DNA of 64,000 nucleotides from an uncultured Collinsella sp. GTDB lineage: Bacteria > Actinomycetota > Coriobacteriia > Coriobacteriales > Coriobacteriaceae. The notes under the pieces were generated by a model. That model worked only from the letters and a program-made list of their open reading frames with translations. It did no database searches and had not been told where the DNA came from. The first letter of the stretch is position 1. Each line of letters begins with the position of its first letter. Positions 44,598 to 53,589 of this stretch are shown here, one piece after another. The translations under genes and the position numbers were made by a program. Location: the NCBI GenBank assembly GCA_902470815.1, contig CABRHS010000005.1, forward strand, positions 61,829 through 125,828, given 5' to 3'.

Positions 44598-45737
44598 ATG
44601 CCGAATGATACATGGACTATAAAGCGCTGCCTCGATTGGACGCGCGATTACCTGCGGGACAAGGGTGACGAGCGTCCGCGCCTCTCGGCCGAGTGGCTTT
44701 TGGCGGGCGTGTGCGGACTCACCCGCACGGACATATACGTCGGGTTCGATAAGCCGATGTCGGAGGAGGAGTTGGCGGCAATGCACGCCGCGGTGGTGCG
44801 CCGTGCAAAGGGCGAGCCCTTGCAGTACATAGTGGGCGAGACCGGGTTCAGGCATATCACCGTGGCATGTGAGCCGGGCGTCCTCATTCCTCGCCCGGAG
44901 ACCGAGCTTCTGGTGGAGGAGGTCCTTGGGTATATCGACCGAGAGGTTCTGGGCGGTCCCGCGCCGCACGCCCATGAGAAGGTCGAGCTTCCCTGGAATG
45001 CCGAGGTCGAGGCCGCCCGCAAGGCGGAGCTTGAGGCTGCGGCCCAAAGGGATGAGAGCGAGGCCAATGCCGCTTTGCAGGAGAGGGAACTGAGGGATAG
45101 CGACTTTGAGGACGATTCCGATGAAGTCGCGGATGCCGTCACGGGCGACGAGGCGGGCGGTGATGAGGTGGCTGCAGACGATGTCGAATCCTCATCTGGC
45201 GATGCTGCCCCCGCGGCCCGCGTCCTCGAGGTGGGATGCGGCACCGGATGCATATCCCTGTCGATTGCCTATGAGCGTCAAGGCAAAGCGCGGTGCGTCG
45301 CGATCGACATCGAGCCCCGCGCGGTGGACCTCACGATTCGCAACCGCGATGCACTGGGCATCGATCCGGCTGACGTCGACGTGCGCTTGGGCAACCTGGT
45401 GTCCCCGCTCGATCGCGAGACGGAGTGGGGCACATTCGACGTGCTCGTGTCGAATCCCCCGTACATACCGTCCTCCGTTATGGGGACGCTTCCCCATGAG
45501 GTGGCGGACTACGAGCCGTCTTTGGCGCTCGACGGCGGAGCCGACGGCCTGGATATCTTCAGGCGCCTTGTCAACGCGGCGCCCCATATGCTCAAACCGG
45601 GCGGATTGCTCGCATGCGAGCTGTACGAAGGTCATCTCGACGCCGCGGCCGAGCTTTGTCGGTCGGCGGGCATGCGAGACGTGCGGGTGGTTGACGACCT
45701 GACTGGCCGCCCCCGCATCGTCCTCGCCCGCGTGTAG
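44598..45737 (+). CDS. prmC: Release-factor glutamine methyltransferase with acidic insert
   Basis: A SAM-dependent methylase that modifies the GGQ glutamine of RF1 and RF2. The N-terminal helical domain (1-113) has IPRPETELLVEEVL. The catalytic domain has motif I VLEVGCGTGC (about 209-218) and NPPY at 286-289. Between them lies an insertion of about 90 residues (about 115-206) that is almost entirely charged and Asp/Glu/Ala-rich, absent from the usual ~280-aa enzymes; hence 379 aa. Catalytic motifs are intact, so it should be active. ATG follows GGAGGACGGAGG. patB follows after 29 bp. Confidence 0.93.
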   Translation: MPNDTWTIKRCLDWTRDYLRDKGDERPRLSAEWLLAGVCGLTRTDIYVGFDKPMSEEELAAMHAAVVRRAKGEPLQYIVGETGFRHITVACEPGVLIPRPETELLVEEVLGYIDREVLGGPAPHAHEKVELPWNAEVEAARKAELEAAAQRDESEANAALQERELRDSDFEDDSDEVADAVTGDEAGGDEVAADDVESSSGDAAPAARVLEVGCGTGCISLSIAYERQGKARCVAIDIEPRAVDLTIRNRDALGIDPADVDVRLGNLVSPLDRETEWGTFDVLVSNPPYIPSSVMGTLPHEVADYEPSLALDGGADGLDIFRRLVNAAPHMLKPGGLLACELYEGHLDAAAELCRSAGMRDVRVVDDLTGRPRIVLARV

Positions 45738-45766
45738 CGCGGTGGTCCCGAGTTTGGAGTGACGGT

Positions 45767-46984
45767 ATGTTCGATTTCACCGAGATTATAGACAGGTCGG
45801 GCAGGGATTCCATCGCGGCTGATTCCGCCGCTGCGATCGCGGGCGGGTCCCTGGGGCCCAGAGACACCGTCGTGCTCGAGGGATTCGACACCATACCCAT
45901 GTGGGTAGCGGACATGAGTTTCGCCACGGCGTCATCGGTGACTCGCGCCCTGCGCGAGCGCATCGAACATCCTTGTTTTGGATACTATGAGCCATCTGAC
46001 CAGTACTATCAGAGCATAGCCTGGTGGCATGAGAGCCAAAAGGGGATGCCCGGCGTGTCGGCCGAGTATGTCGCCTACGAGAACGGCGTCCTCGGCGGTC
46101 TCATCAACGCACTCGGGGTCTTGTGCTCTCCTGGGGACGGCGTTCTCGTCCACGCGCCGACGTACACGGGCTTCACCAACACGTTGGGAAACGCTGGGTA
46201 CAAGCTGGTCTCGAGCCCCCTTGTGCGCGATGCGGACGGGGTCTGGCGCATGGACTATGAGGACATGGAGCACAAGGTCAGGTGCGGTGGTATTCATGCC
46301 GTGATTCTGTGCTCACCCCACAATCCAACGGGGCGCGTGTGGGAGCGATGGGAGCTCGAGCGCGCCATGGACCTGTTCGCGCGATACGATGTGCGCGTCG
46401 TGTCTGATGAGATTTGGTCCGACATCATCCTGGACGGCAATCGCCATATCCCCACCCAAATGGTGAGCGAGGATGCCCGTAATCGCACCGTCGCGCTGTA
46501 TGCGCCGAGCAAGACGTTCAACCTGGCGGGGCTGGTGGGCAGTTATCGTGTCGTCTACGACCCGTGGCTGAGGGACCGTTTGGCGCGACAGTCCGGCCTG
46601 TCTCACTACAACAGCCAAAACGTTCTCTCCATGCACGCCCTTGTGGGTGCATACAGTCAGGAGGGCGCCGCCTGGCTACGCGAGCTCAAGGTGGTTTTAA
46701 GCGAGAATGCGCGCATCGCACACGCCTTTTTCGATGCGATCCCGGGCGTCGCATGCTCTCGCCCCCAGGGCACGTATATGCTGTTCGTCGATTGCTCCTC
46801 ATGGTGCGCCGACCATGGCCTGCATATCGATGACGTGCTGCGTGCGGGTGTGGAGAGGGGAGTTCTCTGGCAGGATGGCAGGCCATTTGGAGGGGAGGCG
46901 ACGATTCGTCTGAATCTCGCTTTGCCAACGGCGCGCCTGCACGAGGCTCTAGATCGCCTTGGCAAGTACGTGTTCGAGAAATAG
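45767..46984 (+). CDS. patB: PatB/MalY-type PLP-dependent C-S lyase (cystathionine beta-lyase family)
   Basis: A fold-type I aminotransferase-like enzyme of 405 aa. IPMWVADMSFATA near the N-terminus and YGYYEP-like FGYYEPSDQYY are typical of the MalY/PatB group. SPHNPTGRVW, DEIWSDI and the PLP lysine K249 in APSKTFNLAGL complete the active site. These enzymes split cystathionine or cysteine conjugates to a thiol, pyruvate and ammonia, feeding methionine synthesis or releasing H2S. Its place between prmC and tsaC has no metabolic logic and probably reflects simple co-transcription. Substrate specificity is not deducible. Confidence 0.9.
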   Translation: MFDFTEIIDRSGRDSIAADSAAAIAGGSLGPRDTVVLEGFDTIPMWVADMSFATASSVTRALRERIEHPCFGYYEPSDQYYQSIAWWHESQKGMPGVSAEYVAYENGVLGGLINALGVLCSPGDGVLVHAPTYTGFTNTLGNAGYKLVSSPLVRDADGVWRMDYEDMEHKVRCGGIHAVILCSPHNPTGRVWERWELERAMDLFARYDVRVVSDEIWSDIILDGNRHIPTQMVSEDARNRTVALYAPSKTFNLAGLVGSYRVVYDPWLRDRLARQSGLSHYNSQNVLSMHALVGAYSQEGAAWLRELKVVLSENARIAHAFFDAIPGVACSRPQGTYMLFVDCSSWCADHGLHIDDVLRAGVERGVLWQDGRPFGGEATIRLNLALPTARLHEALDRLGKYVFEK

Positions 46985-47000
46985 AAGGAGGGGAGGCGCG

Positions 47001-47645
47001 ATGACGAATGTCATCAGGGCATGCGAGGAGCTTGCCCCGGCCATCGACAGCTTGAAGGACGGCGGGCTCGCGCTCGTGCCGACTGAGACGGTATACGGCG
47101 TTGGTGTGGCCGTCGCCGCATTTGAGTCCCTCAAGGGGATTCCGGGTCCCGAGACGGGGTACGGGAGGATTTTCACGCTCAAAAGGCGCGAATTGTCCCA
47201 AACGGTGCCGTGGCTTGTCGACGGCCCCGAGGCGATCGATCGGTATGGTAGGGATGTGCCCGTCCAGGTGCGTGTCCTGGCCGAGAAGTTGTGGCCCGGT
47301 GCGCTTACGCTGGTCGTGCCCGCATCGGATCGAGTGCCGCCATTCATGCGCGCCGCCGATGGGACGGTTGCCCTCCGCGCATCCGCATCACCCGTCATCC
47401 GGGAGCTCGTCGCGCGCTGCGGCTCTCCTCTCGCGGTGACGTCTGCCAACACGCATGGCGCGCCCGCTCCCACCTCTTTTGGCGAGGTGGAGCCGAGGAT
47501 TCTCGAAGGCGTCGATATCGCAATCGATGCCGGCCAGACACCCTGTCGCGATTCCTCGACCATCGTGGCGATTCGCGACGGCGAACCGGCGATCTTGCGC
47601 CAAGGGGCCCTGGGCGCAGCGGAGATACACGCCGCGCTCGCCTGA
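47001..47645 (+). CDS. tsaC: L-threonylcarbamoyladenylate synthase (TsaC/Sua5/YrdC family)
   Basis: The 214-aa protein makes threonylcarbamoyl-AMP from threonine, bicarbonate and ATP for the t6A modification of ANN-decoding tRNAs. Family motifs are GGLALVPTETVYGVG, the KRR site in FTLKRRELS, LWPGALTLVVPAS and PLAVTSANTHG. It has the single-domain length of TsaC rather than Sua5. ATG at 47001 lies 16 bp after patB with AAGGAGGGGAGG upstream; an earlier start inside patB is rejected. Bacteria often keep tsaC beside prfA and prmC, which agrees with this locus. Confidence 0.92.
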   Translation: MTNVIRACEELAPAIDSLKDGGLALVPTETVYGVGVAVAAFESLKGIPGPETGYGRIFTLKRRELSQTVPWLVDGPEAIDRYGRDVPVQVRVLAEKLWPGALTLVVPASDRVPPFMRAADGTVALRASASPVIRELVARCGSPLAVTSANTHGAPAPTSFGEVEPRILEGVDIAIDAGQTPCRDSSTIVAIRDGEPAILRQGALGAAEIHAALA

Positions 47646-47876
47646 GGGGCACCCGCCGTCCAGGCCCTATCGCTAGGATGGGGCCATATTCGTGGCGACT
47701 TGATGTGCACTTGCCTTTCACCAGAGAAACTCGTTCATTAACCGACGAGATATCCCGTCTGCCGGGTAGGCATATGCGCATCATATTGGCGTCCAACCGC
47801 ACATGACACAATTCTGGGATAGCTGATTGCGCCTCCGCCATCCGGGCAGGGGGCTTGCTTTAGGAAGGTCCCTTCG

Positions 47877-49415
<1,539 letters not shown>

Positions 49416-49451
49416 CGCCCCGGCCTCCTCACGCGCGTTCATGTGCGATCC

Positions 49452-49486
49452 GGCCCCGCGATCCCCGTAGGGACGCGGGGCCGCTT
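49452..49486 (+). terminator. Probable terminator after glpK
   Basis: GGCCCCGCG pairs with CGCGGGGCC, with an inner CCC/GGG stem around CGTA, followed by GC and TTT. Confidence 0.65.
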
Positions 49487-49589
49487 TCGCAAACGTCGAC
49501 AACGCCGCCGCATGGGACGTATCAACCTGATAGAGTGGAGGAAGCCCGCGCATGCAGCGGGTTGAACATATAAGAGAAAGGATGTGCAC

Positions 49590-50027
49590 ATGCGCATTGC
49601 CATCGCTTCCGATCACGGTGGATTCGAGCAGAAGCAGGCCCTGGCCGCATACATTGCCGACGAGCTGGGGCATGAGCTGACCGACATGGGCCCCGACACC
49701 GACGCGTCCGTCGACTATCCCGACTATGCGGTCCCCGTCGCCCGCGCCGTGTCCGAGGGCGAGGCCGACCGCGGTGTTCTCGTGTGCGGCACGGGCATAG
49801 GCATGGCGGTGGCCGCCGACAAGGTCGCGGGCGTGCGCGCCTCCTCGATCACGTCCGTCCCGTTCGCGGAGCTGTTCCGCCAGCACAACAACGGAAACGT
49901 GGTCTGCCTGTCCGGTCGCTTCGTCGACCTGGAGGTCAACAAGGAGATCGTAAAGACCTTCCTGTCCACGGAATTCGAGGGCGGTCGCCACGAGGGCCGC
50001 GTCGCCAAGATCATGGCGCTCGACTAG
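49590..50027 (+). CDS. rpiB: Ribose-5-phosphate isomerase B
   Basis: The 145-aa RpiB/LacAB-type isomerase interconverts ribose 5-phosphate and ribulose 5-phosphate. MRIAIASDHGGFEQK at the N-terminus, DYPDYAVPVARAV and VCGTGIGMAVAADKV (with the catalytic Cys and the phosphate loop) are diagnostic, as is the RQHNNGNVVCL segment. ATG at 49590 follows GAGAAAGGATGTGC; an in-frame GTG at 49584 is an alternative that adds two residues. upp lies 28 bp downstream, so ribose-phosphate and pyrimidine salvage genes are transcribed together. Confidence 0.95.
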   Translation: MRIAIASDHGGFEQKQALAAYIADELGHELTDMGPDTDASVDYPDYAVPVARAVSEGEADRGVLVCGTGIGMAVAADKVAGVRASSITSVPFAELFRQHNNGNVVCLSGRFVDLEVNKEIVKTFLSTEFEGGRHEGRVAKIMALD

Positions 50028-50055
50028 AGCACCCCACATATAGAAGGAGGACGGC

Positions 50056-50703
50056 ATGTCCGTTGATTTCGACAGCACTCGCGTGACGCTGGTTGACCAC
50101 CCCCTCGTCCAGCACAAGCTGACCATCATGCGCGATGAGGCCACGGGCTCCAAGCAGTTCCGCGAACTCGTCAAGGAGCTCGCCCTGTTCGAGGGCTACG
50201 AGGCCACGCGCGACTTCCCCCTCGAGGACACCCCTGTGACCACCCCCATCTGTGAGACCACGGGTAAGCGCATCGCCGGCCGCAAGGTGGCGATCGTCCC
50301 GATTCTCCGTGCCGGCCTGGGCATGGTCGACGGCCTGCTCGAGCTGATCCCCGCGGCGCGCGTGGGTCATGTTGGCATGTATCGCGACGAGGTGACGCAT
50401 GAGCCGCACGAGTATTACGCCAAGCTGCCCGCCGACGCTGACCAGCGCACCTGCCTGGTGGTCGATCCCATGCTCGCCACGGGCGGTTCGGCTACCGCCG
50501 CCATCGATTATCTCCGCGCCCAGGGCGTGAAGGACGTGCGTCTTCTGGTCTTGGTGGCGGCTCCCGAGGGCATCAAGACGGTCCTCGAGCACGATCCCGA
50601 GGTGCGTCTGTACACCTGCTCCATCGACGAGGCGCTCAATGACGCGGCGTACATCGTCCCCGGTTTGGGCGATGCGGGCGACCGGATTTTCGGCACGCTG
50701 TAG
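50056..50703 (+). CDS. upp: Uracil phosphoribosyltransferase
   Basis: The 215-aa salvage enzyme makes UMP from uracil and PRPP. The family signature is VVDPMLATGGSATAAIDYLR (PRPP loop), preceded by PILRAGLGMVDG, and the C-terminus PGLGDAGDRIFGT binds uracil. Length is typical (about 208). AGAAGGAGGACGGC is a strong ribosome binding site. It forms an operon with rpiB and ends at a clear terminator. Confidence 0.97.
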   Translation: MSVDFDSTRVTLVDHPLVQHKLTIMRDEATGSKQFRELVKELALFEGYEATRDFPLEDTPVTTPICETTGKRIAGRKVAIVPILRAGLGMVDGLLELIPAARVGHVGMYRDEVTHEPHEYYAKLPADADQRTCLVVDPMLATGGSATAAIDYLRAQGVKDVRLLVLVAAPEGIKTVLEHDPEVRLYTCSIDEALNDAAYIVPGLGDAGDRIFGTL

Positions 50704-50765
50704 ACGCCGGCCCTCGCATCGGCGATCAAGGCCCTTGTGCGAGGTCTGCGAGTGCGCGAGCTCTC

Positions 50766-50806
50766 GGGGCGCGAGATGCAAAATTAAGCATCCCGCGCCC
50801 CGTTTC
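50766..50806 (+). terminator. Terminator after upp
   Basis: GGGGCGCGAGATGC (50766-50779) pairs with GCATCCCGCGCCCC (50788-50801) with one G-T wobble and an 8-nt loop, followed by GTTTCTT. Confidence 0.8.
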
Positions 50807-50821
50807 TTGCGGTAGAATAAG

Positions 50822-50888
50822 CGACATTCGCCCCACTATGTTTAAGAAAATAATGAACGAATGTCGTATTGTGAACGAATGTTCACAA
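50822..50888. promoter_or_regulatory. Operator-like palindromes upstream of the atp operon
   Basis: TTGTGAACGAATGTTCACAA (50869-50888) is a palindrome with 8-bp arms. Its core GAAC-N4-GTTC matches the Gram-positive LexA (SOS) box layout. A second GAACGAATGT copy starts at 50855, 18 bp upstream, and CGACATTCG (50822-50830) pairs with CGAATGTCG (50858-50866). The group ends 26 bp before the -35 box. Together with the upp terminator and the promoter, it accounts for the 349 gene-free bases between upp and atpI. Confidence 0.55.
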
Positions 50889-50913
50889 ACAAGCTCCAGT
50901 TATCAATTTGTTC

Positions 50914-50941
50914 TTGCACGGGGAATTAAGCGCGATATACT
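50914..50941 (+). promoter_or_regulatory. Promoter of the atp operon
   Basis: TTGCAC (50914-50919) and TATACT (50936-50941) with a 16-bp spacer. The transcript would have a leader of about 100 nt before atpI. Confidence 0.75.
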
Positions 50942-51052
50942 GCGAAGCACTGGTATTTGCGAGGTTGCGCGCAGCCGATCGGAACATGTTTTCGCATGTC
51001 ATCCATGAGGTACGCGCCTCGGAGCGAATGTCCCGCAGCGGAAAGGCAATCG

Positions 51053-51343
51053 ATGCAGGCGCTCGACCCGGCACATATCTGGTCCCTCATCGTGGGGGTC
51101 GGGTTGGGGGTCGCCGGTTTCGCCCCCTTGCTCGCCGTGGTTCAGATGGTCCGTTCGGGACGCATCAAGCCATCGGTGGGAAAGGGCATGGTCGCACTGG
51201 CGATATCGTTCATCTTCCTGATGACGGCGTTCGGCGCGATTTGGCTTCTCGCGCCGCGGGATCTACCGGTGGTCGCGGTCGGGTTCCTCATGGGGTTCCT
51301 GGTCATGTGGGCGGTACTTGCCGCCAAAACGATGAGTCACTGA
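51053..51343 (+). CDS. atpI: AtpI-like small membrane protein of the ATP synthase operon
   Basis: The 96-aa protein has three hydrophobic segments: IWSLIVGVGLGVAGFAPLLAV, VALAISFIFLMTAFGAIWLL and VVAVGFLMGFLVMWAVLAA. First position in an F-type ATP synthase operon and size fit AtpI, which assists c-ring assembly or ion supply in other bacteria; sequence conservation in this family is low, so the name rests mainly on context. ATG at 51053 is chosen for GGAAAGG six bases upstream. A longer frame from 50957 has no binding site. Confidence 0.7.
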   Translation: MQALDPAHIWSLIVGVGLGVAGFAPLLAVVQMVRSGRIKPSVGKGMVALAISFIFLMTAFGAIWLLAPRDLPVVAVGFLMGFLVMWAVLAAKTMSH

Positions 51344-51361
51344 CTCTAGGAGGGTTAGCGC

Positions 51362-52162
51362 ATGGAAGCGTTTGAGAAGCTGCCGGGCGAGATCAACCAC
51401 CTCGTGTCGAGCTTCAGCTCGATACCCGTCGTGGGCGACTTGATGCACGGCGTGACCCAGTATTCATTCTGGCTCATCGTGTCTTCGATCGTCTTACTTG
51501 TCATTATGTTCGCGTTCGCCAAGCGCGTCGCCGTAGTTCCGCACGGCAGGTTTGCCAACGCGATCGAATTTGTGATCGAGTACCTTGAGAACGACGTGGG
51601 AATCGGCATCTTGGGCAAGGAGTCCTGGCGTCGTCACCTGCCGTTCTTGGGAACGTTGTTCATGTTCATCGTGGTCAACAACATCATCGGCATCATTCCC
51701 GGTATGAAGCCGGGTACGGGCACGATTTCCACCACCGCGGCCCTCGCACTCGTCGCGTTCGTGTACTTCGTTTGGGTGGGCATGAAGAACCACGGCGTGT
51801 GGGGCTACATCAAAAGCCTCGCGCCCAAGGGGGTCATGTTCCCGCTCAACATACTTATTTGGGTGATCGAGGTCATCTCCACGCTGCTGCGACCCATCAC
51901 GCTGGCGGTTCGTCTGTTCTGCAATATGTTCGCAGGCCATATCGTTCTGGGCTCCTTTGCGCTTATGGTTTCGCTGTTCGCGGAGCCGCTCATTGCCGAG
52001 TTCAGCGCCGCCAACGCCCTTGGCGCTCTGCCGTCCCTTGCGTTCGCGGCAATCCTATTTGTGATTTACGCCATCGAGATCTTCGTCGGCGTGATTCAGG
52101 CATACGTGTTCACCGTTCTCACCGCCGTGTACATCCAGGGCGCAGAGGCCGAAGGGCACTAG
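51362..52162 (+). CDS. atpB: ATP synthase F0 subunit a
   Basis: The 266-aa membrane subunit forms the proton half-channels next to the c-ring. The essential arginine is R184 in RLFCNMFAGH, within the conserved helix. NNIIGIIPGMKPGTG and the C-terminal EIFVGVIQAYVFTVLTAVYI are family hallmarks. Five to six membrane segments are predicted. AGGAGGGTTAGCGC precedes the ATG, 18 bp after atpI. Confidence 0.95.
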   Translation: MEAFEKLPGEINHLVSSFSSIPVVGDLMHGVTQYSFWLIVSSIVLLVIMFAFAKRVAVVPHGRFANAIEFVIEYLENDVGIGILGKESWRRHLPFLGTLFMFIVVNNIIGIIPGMKPGTGTISTTAALALVAFVYFVWVGMKNHGVWGYIKSLAPKGVMFPLNILIWVIEVISTLLRPITLAVRLFCNMFAGHIVLGSFALMVSLFAEPLIAEFSAANALGALPSLAFAAILFVIYAIEIFVGVIQAYVFTVLTAVYIQGAEAEGH

Positions 52163-52264
52163 CCATACGTGTAGGGGTACCCTGCGTGCGGTTCGAGCCG
52201 TGCGCTTGAGATAGGTATCGTGATCAAGGTGCGCCACGAAGGCGCGCGATCTCAAGGAGGAATT

Positions 52265-52459
52265 GTGGGAGTTATCGGTTACGGTCTTGGTGTTATCGGT
52301 GCAGGCCTCGCTATCGGCCTCGCTGCATATGGCGTTGCGAGCGCCATGGCGCGTCAGCCTGAGGTTCAGGACCGCGTGTTCACCGTCTTCATCATGGGCT
52401 CGGCTTTCGCCGAGGCTCTGGCCCTGATCGGCTTCGTCGTCGCACTGGTTGTCAAATAG
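52265..52459 (+). CDS. atpE: ATP synthase F0 subunit c
   Basis: The 64-residue hairpin proteolipid has a glycine-rich first helix (IGAGLAIGLAAYGVASAMA), the polar loop RQPE, and a second helix with the ion-carrying Glu50 in FAEALALIGFVVAL. The residue after the Glu is Ala rather than the Ser or Thr typical of sodium-binding c-rings, which favours proton coupling. Start: GTG at 52265 with AAGGAGG four bases upstream. The frame extends 15 codons further up, but that part would add a non-family sequence. Confidence 0.93.
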   Translation: MGVIGYGLGVIGAGLAIGLAAYGVASAMARQPEVQDRVFTVFIMGSAFAEALALIGFVVALVVK

Positions 52460-52507
52460 GCCGGGTCCTCGCAAGAGTACCGGGCGATACGTCCCGAGGG
52501 GGAAGTC

Positions 52508-53113
52508 ATGAAAAACGTTGAACGCGCAGGTGTCGCGCTTGGGGCCTTCGCCTCGGTGCTTCTCACGCCCACCTTGGCTTTTGCCGAGGGAACCGAGTCC
52601 GGTGGCGCGGATATCCTGATCCCCAAGATGGCGGAGTTCGTTCCCGCGCTCCTCATCTTCCTGATCATCTGGTTCCTCTTGGCCAAGTTCGTGTGGCCCA
52701 AGGTCATCTCCGTTCTCGATGCCCGCGAGCACAAGATCGAGGACAGCATCGAGGAAGCCGACGCCACCAAGGCTGAGGCTGCCGAGATTCGCGACGAGGC
52801 CGATGCCATCGTCGCCGAGGCCCGTCGCAAGGCATCTGAGATCGTCCTCGACGCCCGTTCCGATGCCGAGAAGGAGCGTTCGCGCATCGTCGCCCTCGCC
52901 CACTCCGAGGCTGAGGACATCATCGCCAAGGCGCATGATCGCGCTGACGACGAGATGAAGCGCGCGTACTCCGGCGCCACCGACACCATCGCCAAGATGT
53001 CCGTCGCCGTCGCTGGCAAGATCGTGGGCGAGACCCTCGCCAACGACGAGGAGAAGCAGCGCGAGCTCATCAAGAAGTACCTCACGGAAGTGGGTACCCT
53101 CAATGGTCGATAA
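52508..53113 (+). CDS. atpF: ATP synthase F0 subunit b with signal-like N-terminus
   Basis: The 201-aa stator subunit has one membrane span (about 44-62, ALLIFLIIWFLLAKFVWPK) and a long charged helix (about 70-170). An extra ~38 residues precede the span and look like a signal peptide: MKNVERAGVALGAFASVLLTPTLAFAE, with an AFA-E cleavage-type site. Standard b subunits start just before the span, so either a cleaved leader or a second hydrophobic segment is present here. The gene overlaps atpH by 11 bp. Confidence 0.93.
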   Translation: MKNVERAGVALGAFASVLLTPTLAFAEGTESGGADILIPKMAEFVPALLIFLIIWFLLAKFVWPKVISVLDAREHKIEDSIEEADATKAEAAEIRDEADAIVAEARRKASEIVLDARSDAEKERSRIVALAHSEAEDIIAKAHDRADDEMKRAYSGATDTIAKMSVAVAGKIVGETLANDEEKQRELIKKYLTEVGTLNGR

Positions 53114-53585
53114 GCAGATCAGCGATCGGTTTGAGAAGCGCAAGCTCGAGACGTACGCCCGTACGCTCCTCGAGGCCGCTAAGACCGAGGATCGCGTATA
53201 CGAGAACCTGGCTCCCCTCAAGGCGGAGGCCGATGCGAGCCCCGAGGTCCTCTCGGTGCTGTCCCAGATGGCCGCTCACGGCGACCTGGACAAGCTCTCC
53301 GAGGTTCTGGACCTGTACAGCGAGATGGCCGATGGCGACCAGCAGACCGTCGGCGTGACCGTCACCACGGCGGTTCCGCTCGACAACGAGCTCCGCGCCC
53401 TCATCACGCAGAAGTGCGAGCTCGACCTCGGCTGCAACGTCTTTCTCATCGAGCGCGTCGACCCCTCGATCATCGGCGGCCTCATCCTTTCCGTGAATGG
53501 GCGCCGTCGCGACGCTTCCGTGCGTCACCAGCTTGAGCAGGCCCGCAAGGTCATGACTCAATCATCTAAGAATTCGGAGGTATAG
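53103..53585 (+). CDS. atpH: ATP synthase F1 subunit delta
   Basis: The 160-aa protein links the b stalk to the top of F1. The N-terminal helical domain (YARTLLEAAKTEDRVYENL) and the C-terminal strand with PLDNELRALITQKCELDLG and RVDPSIIGGLILSVNGRRRD match OSCP/delta. The start overlaps the end of atpF, and atpA begins 4 bp after the stop. Confidence 0.95.
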   Translation: MVDKQISDRFEKRKLETYARTLLEAAKTEDRVYENLAPLKAEADASPEVLSVLSQMAAHGDLDKLSEVLDLYSEMADGDQQTVGVTVTTAVPLDNELRALITQKCELDLGCNVFLIERVDPSIIGGLILSVNGRRRDASVRHQLEQARKVMTQSSKNSEV

Positions 53586-53589
53586 CCAC

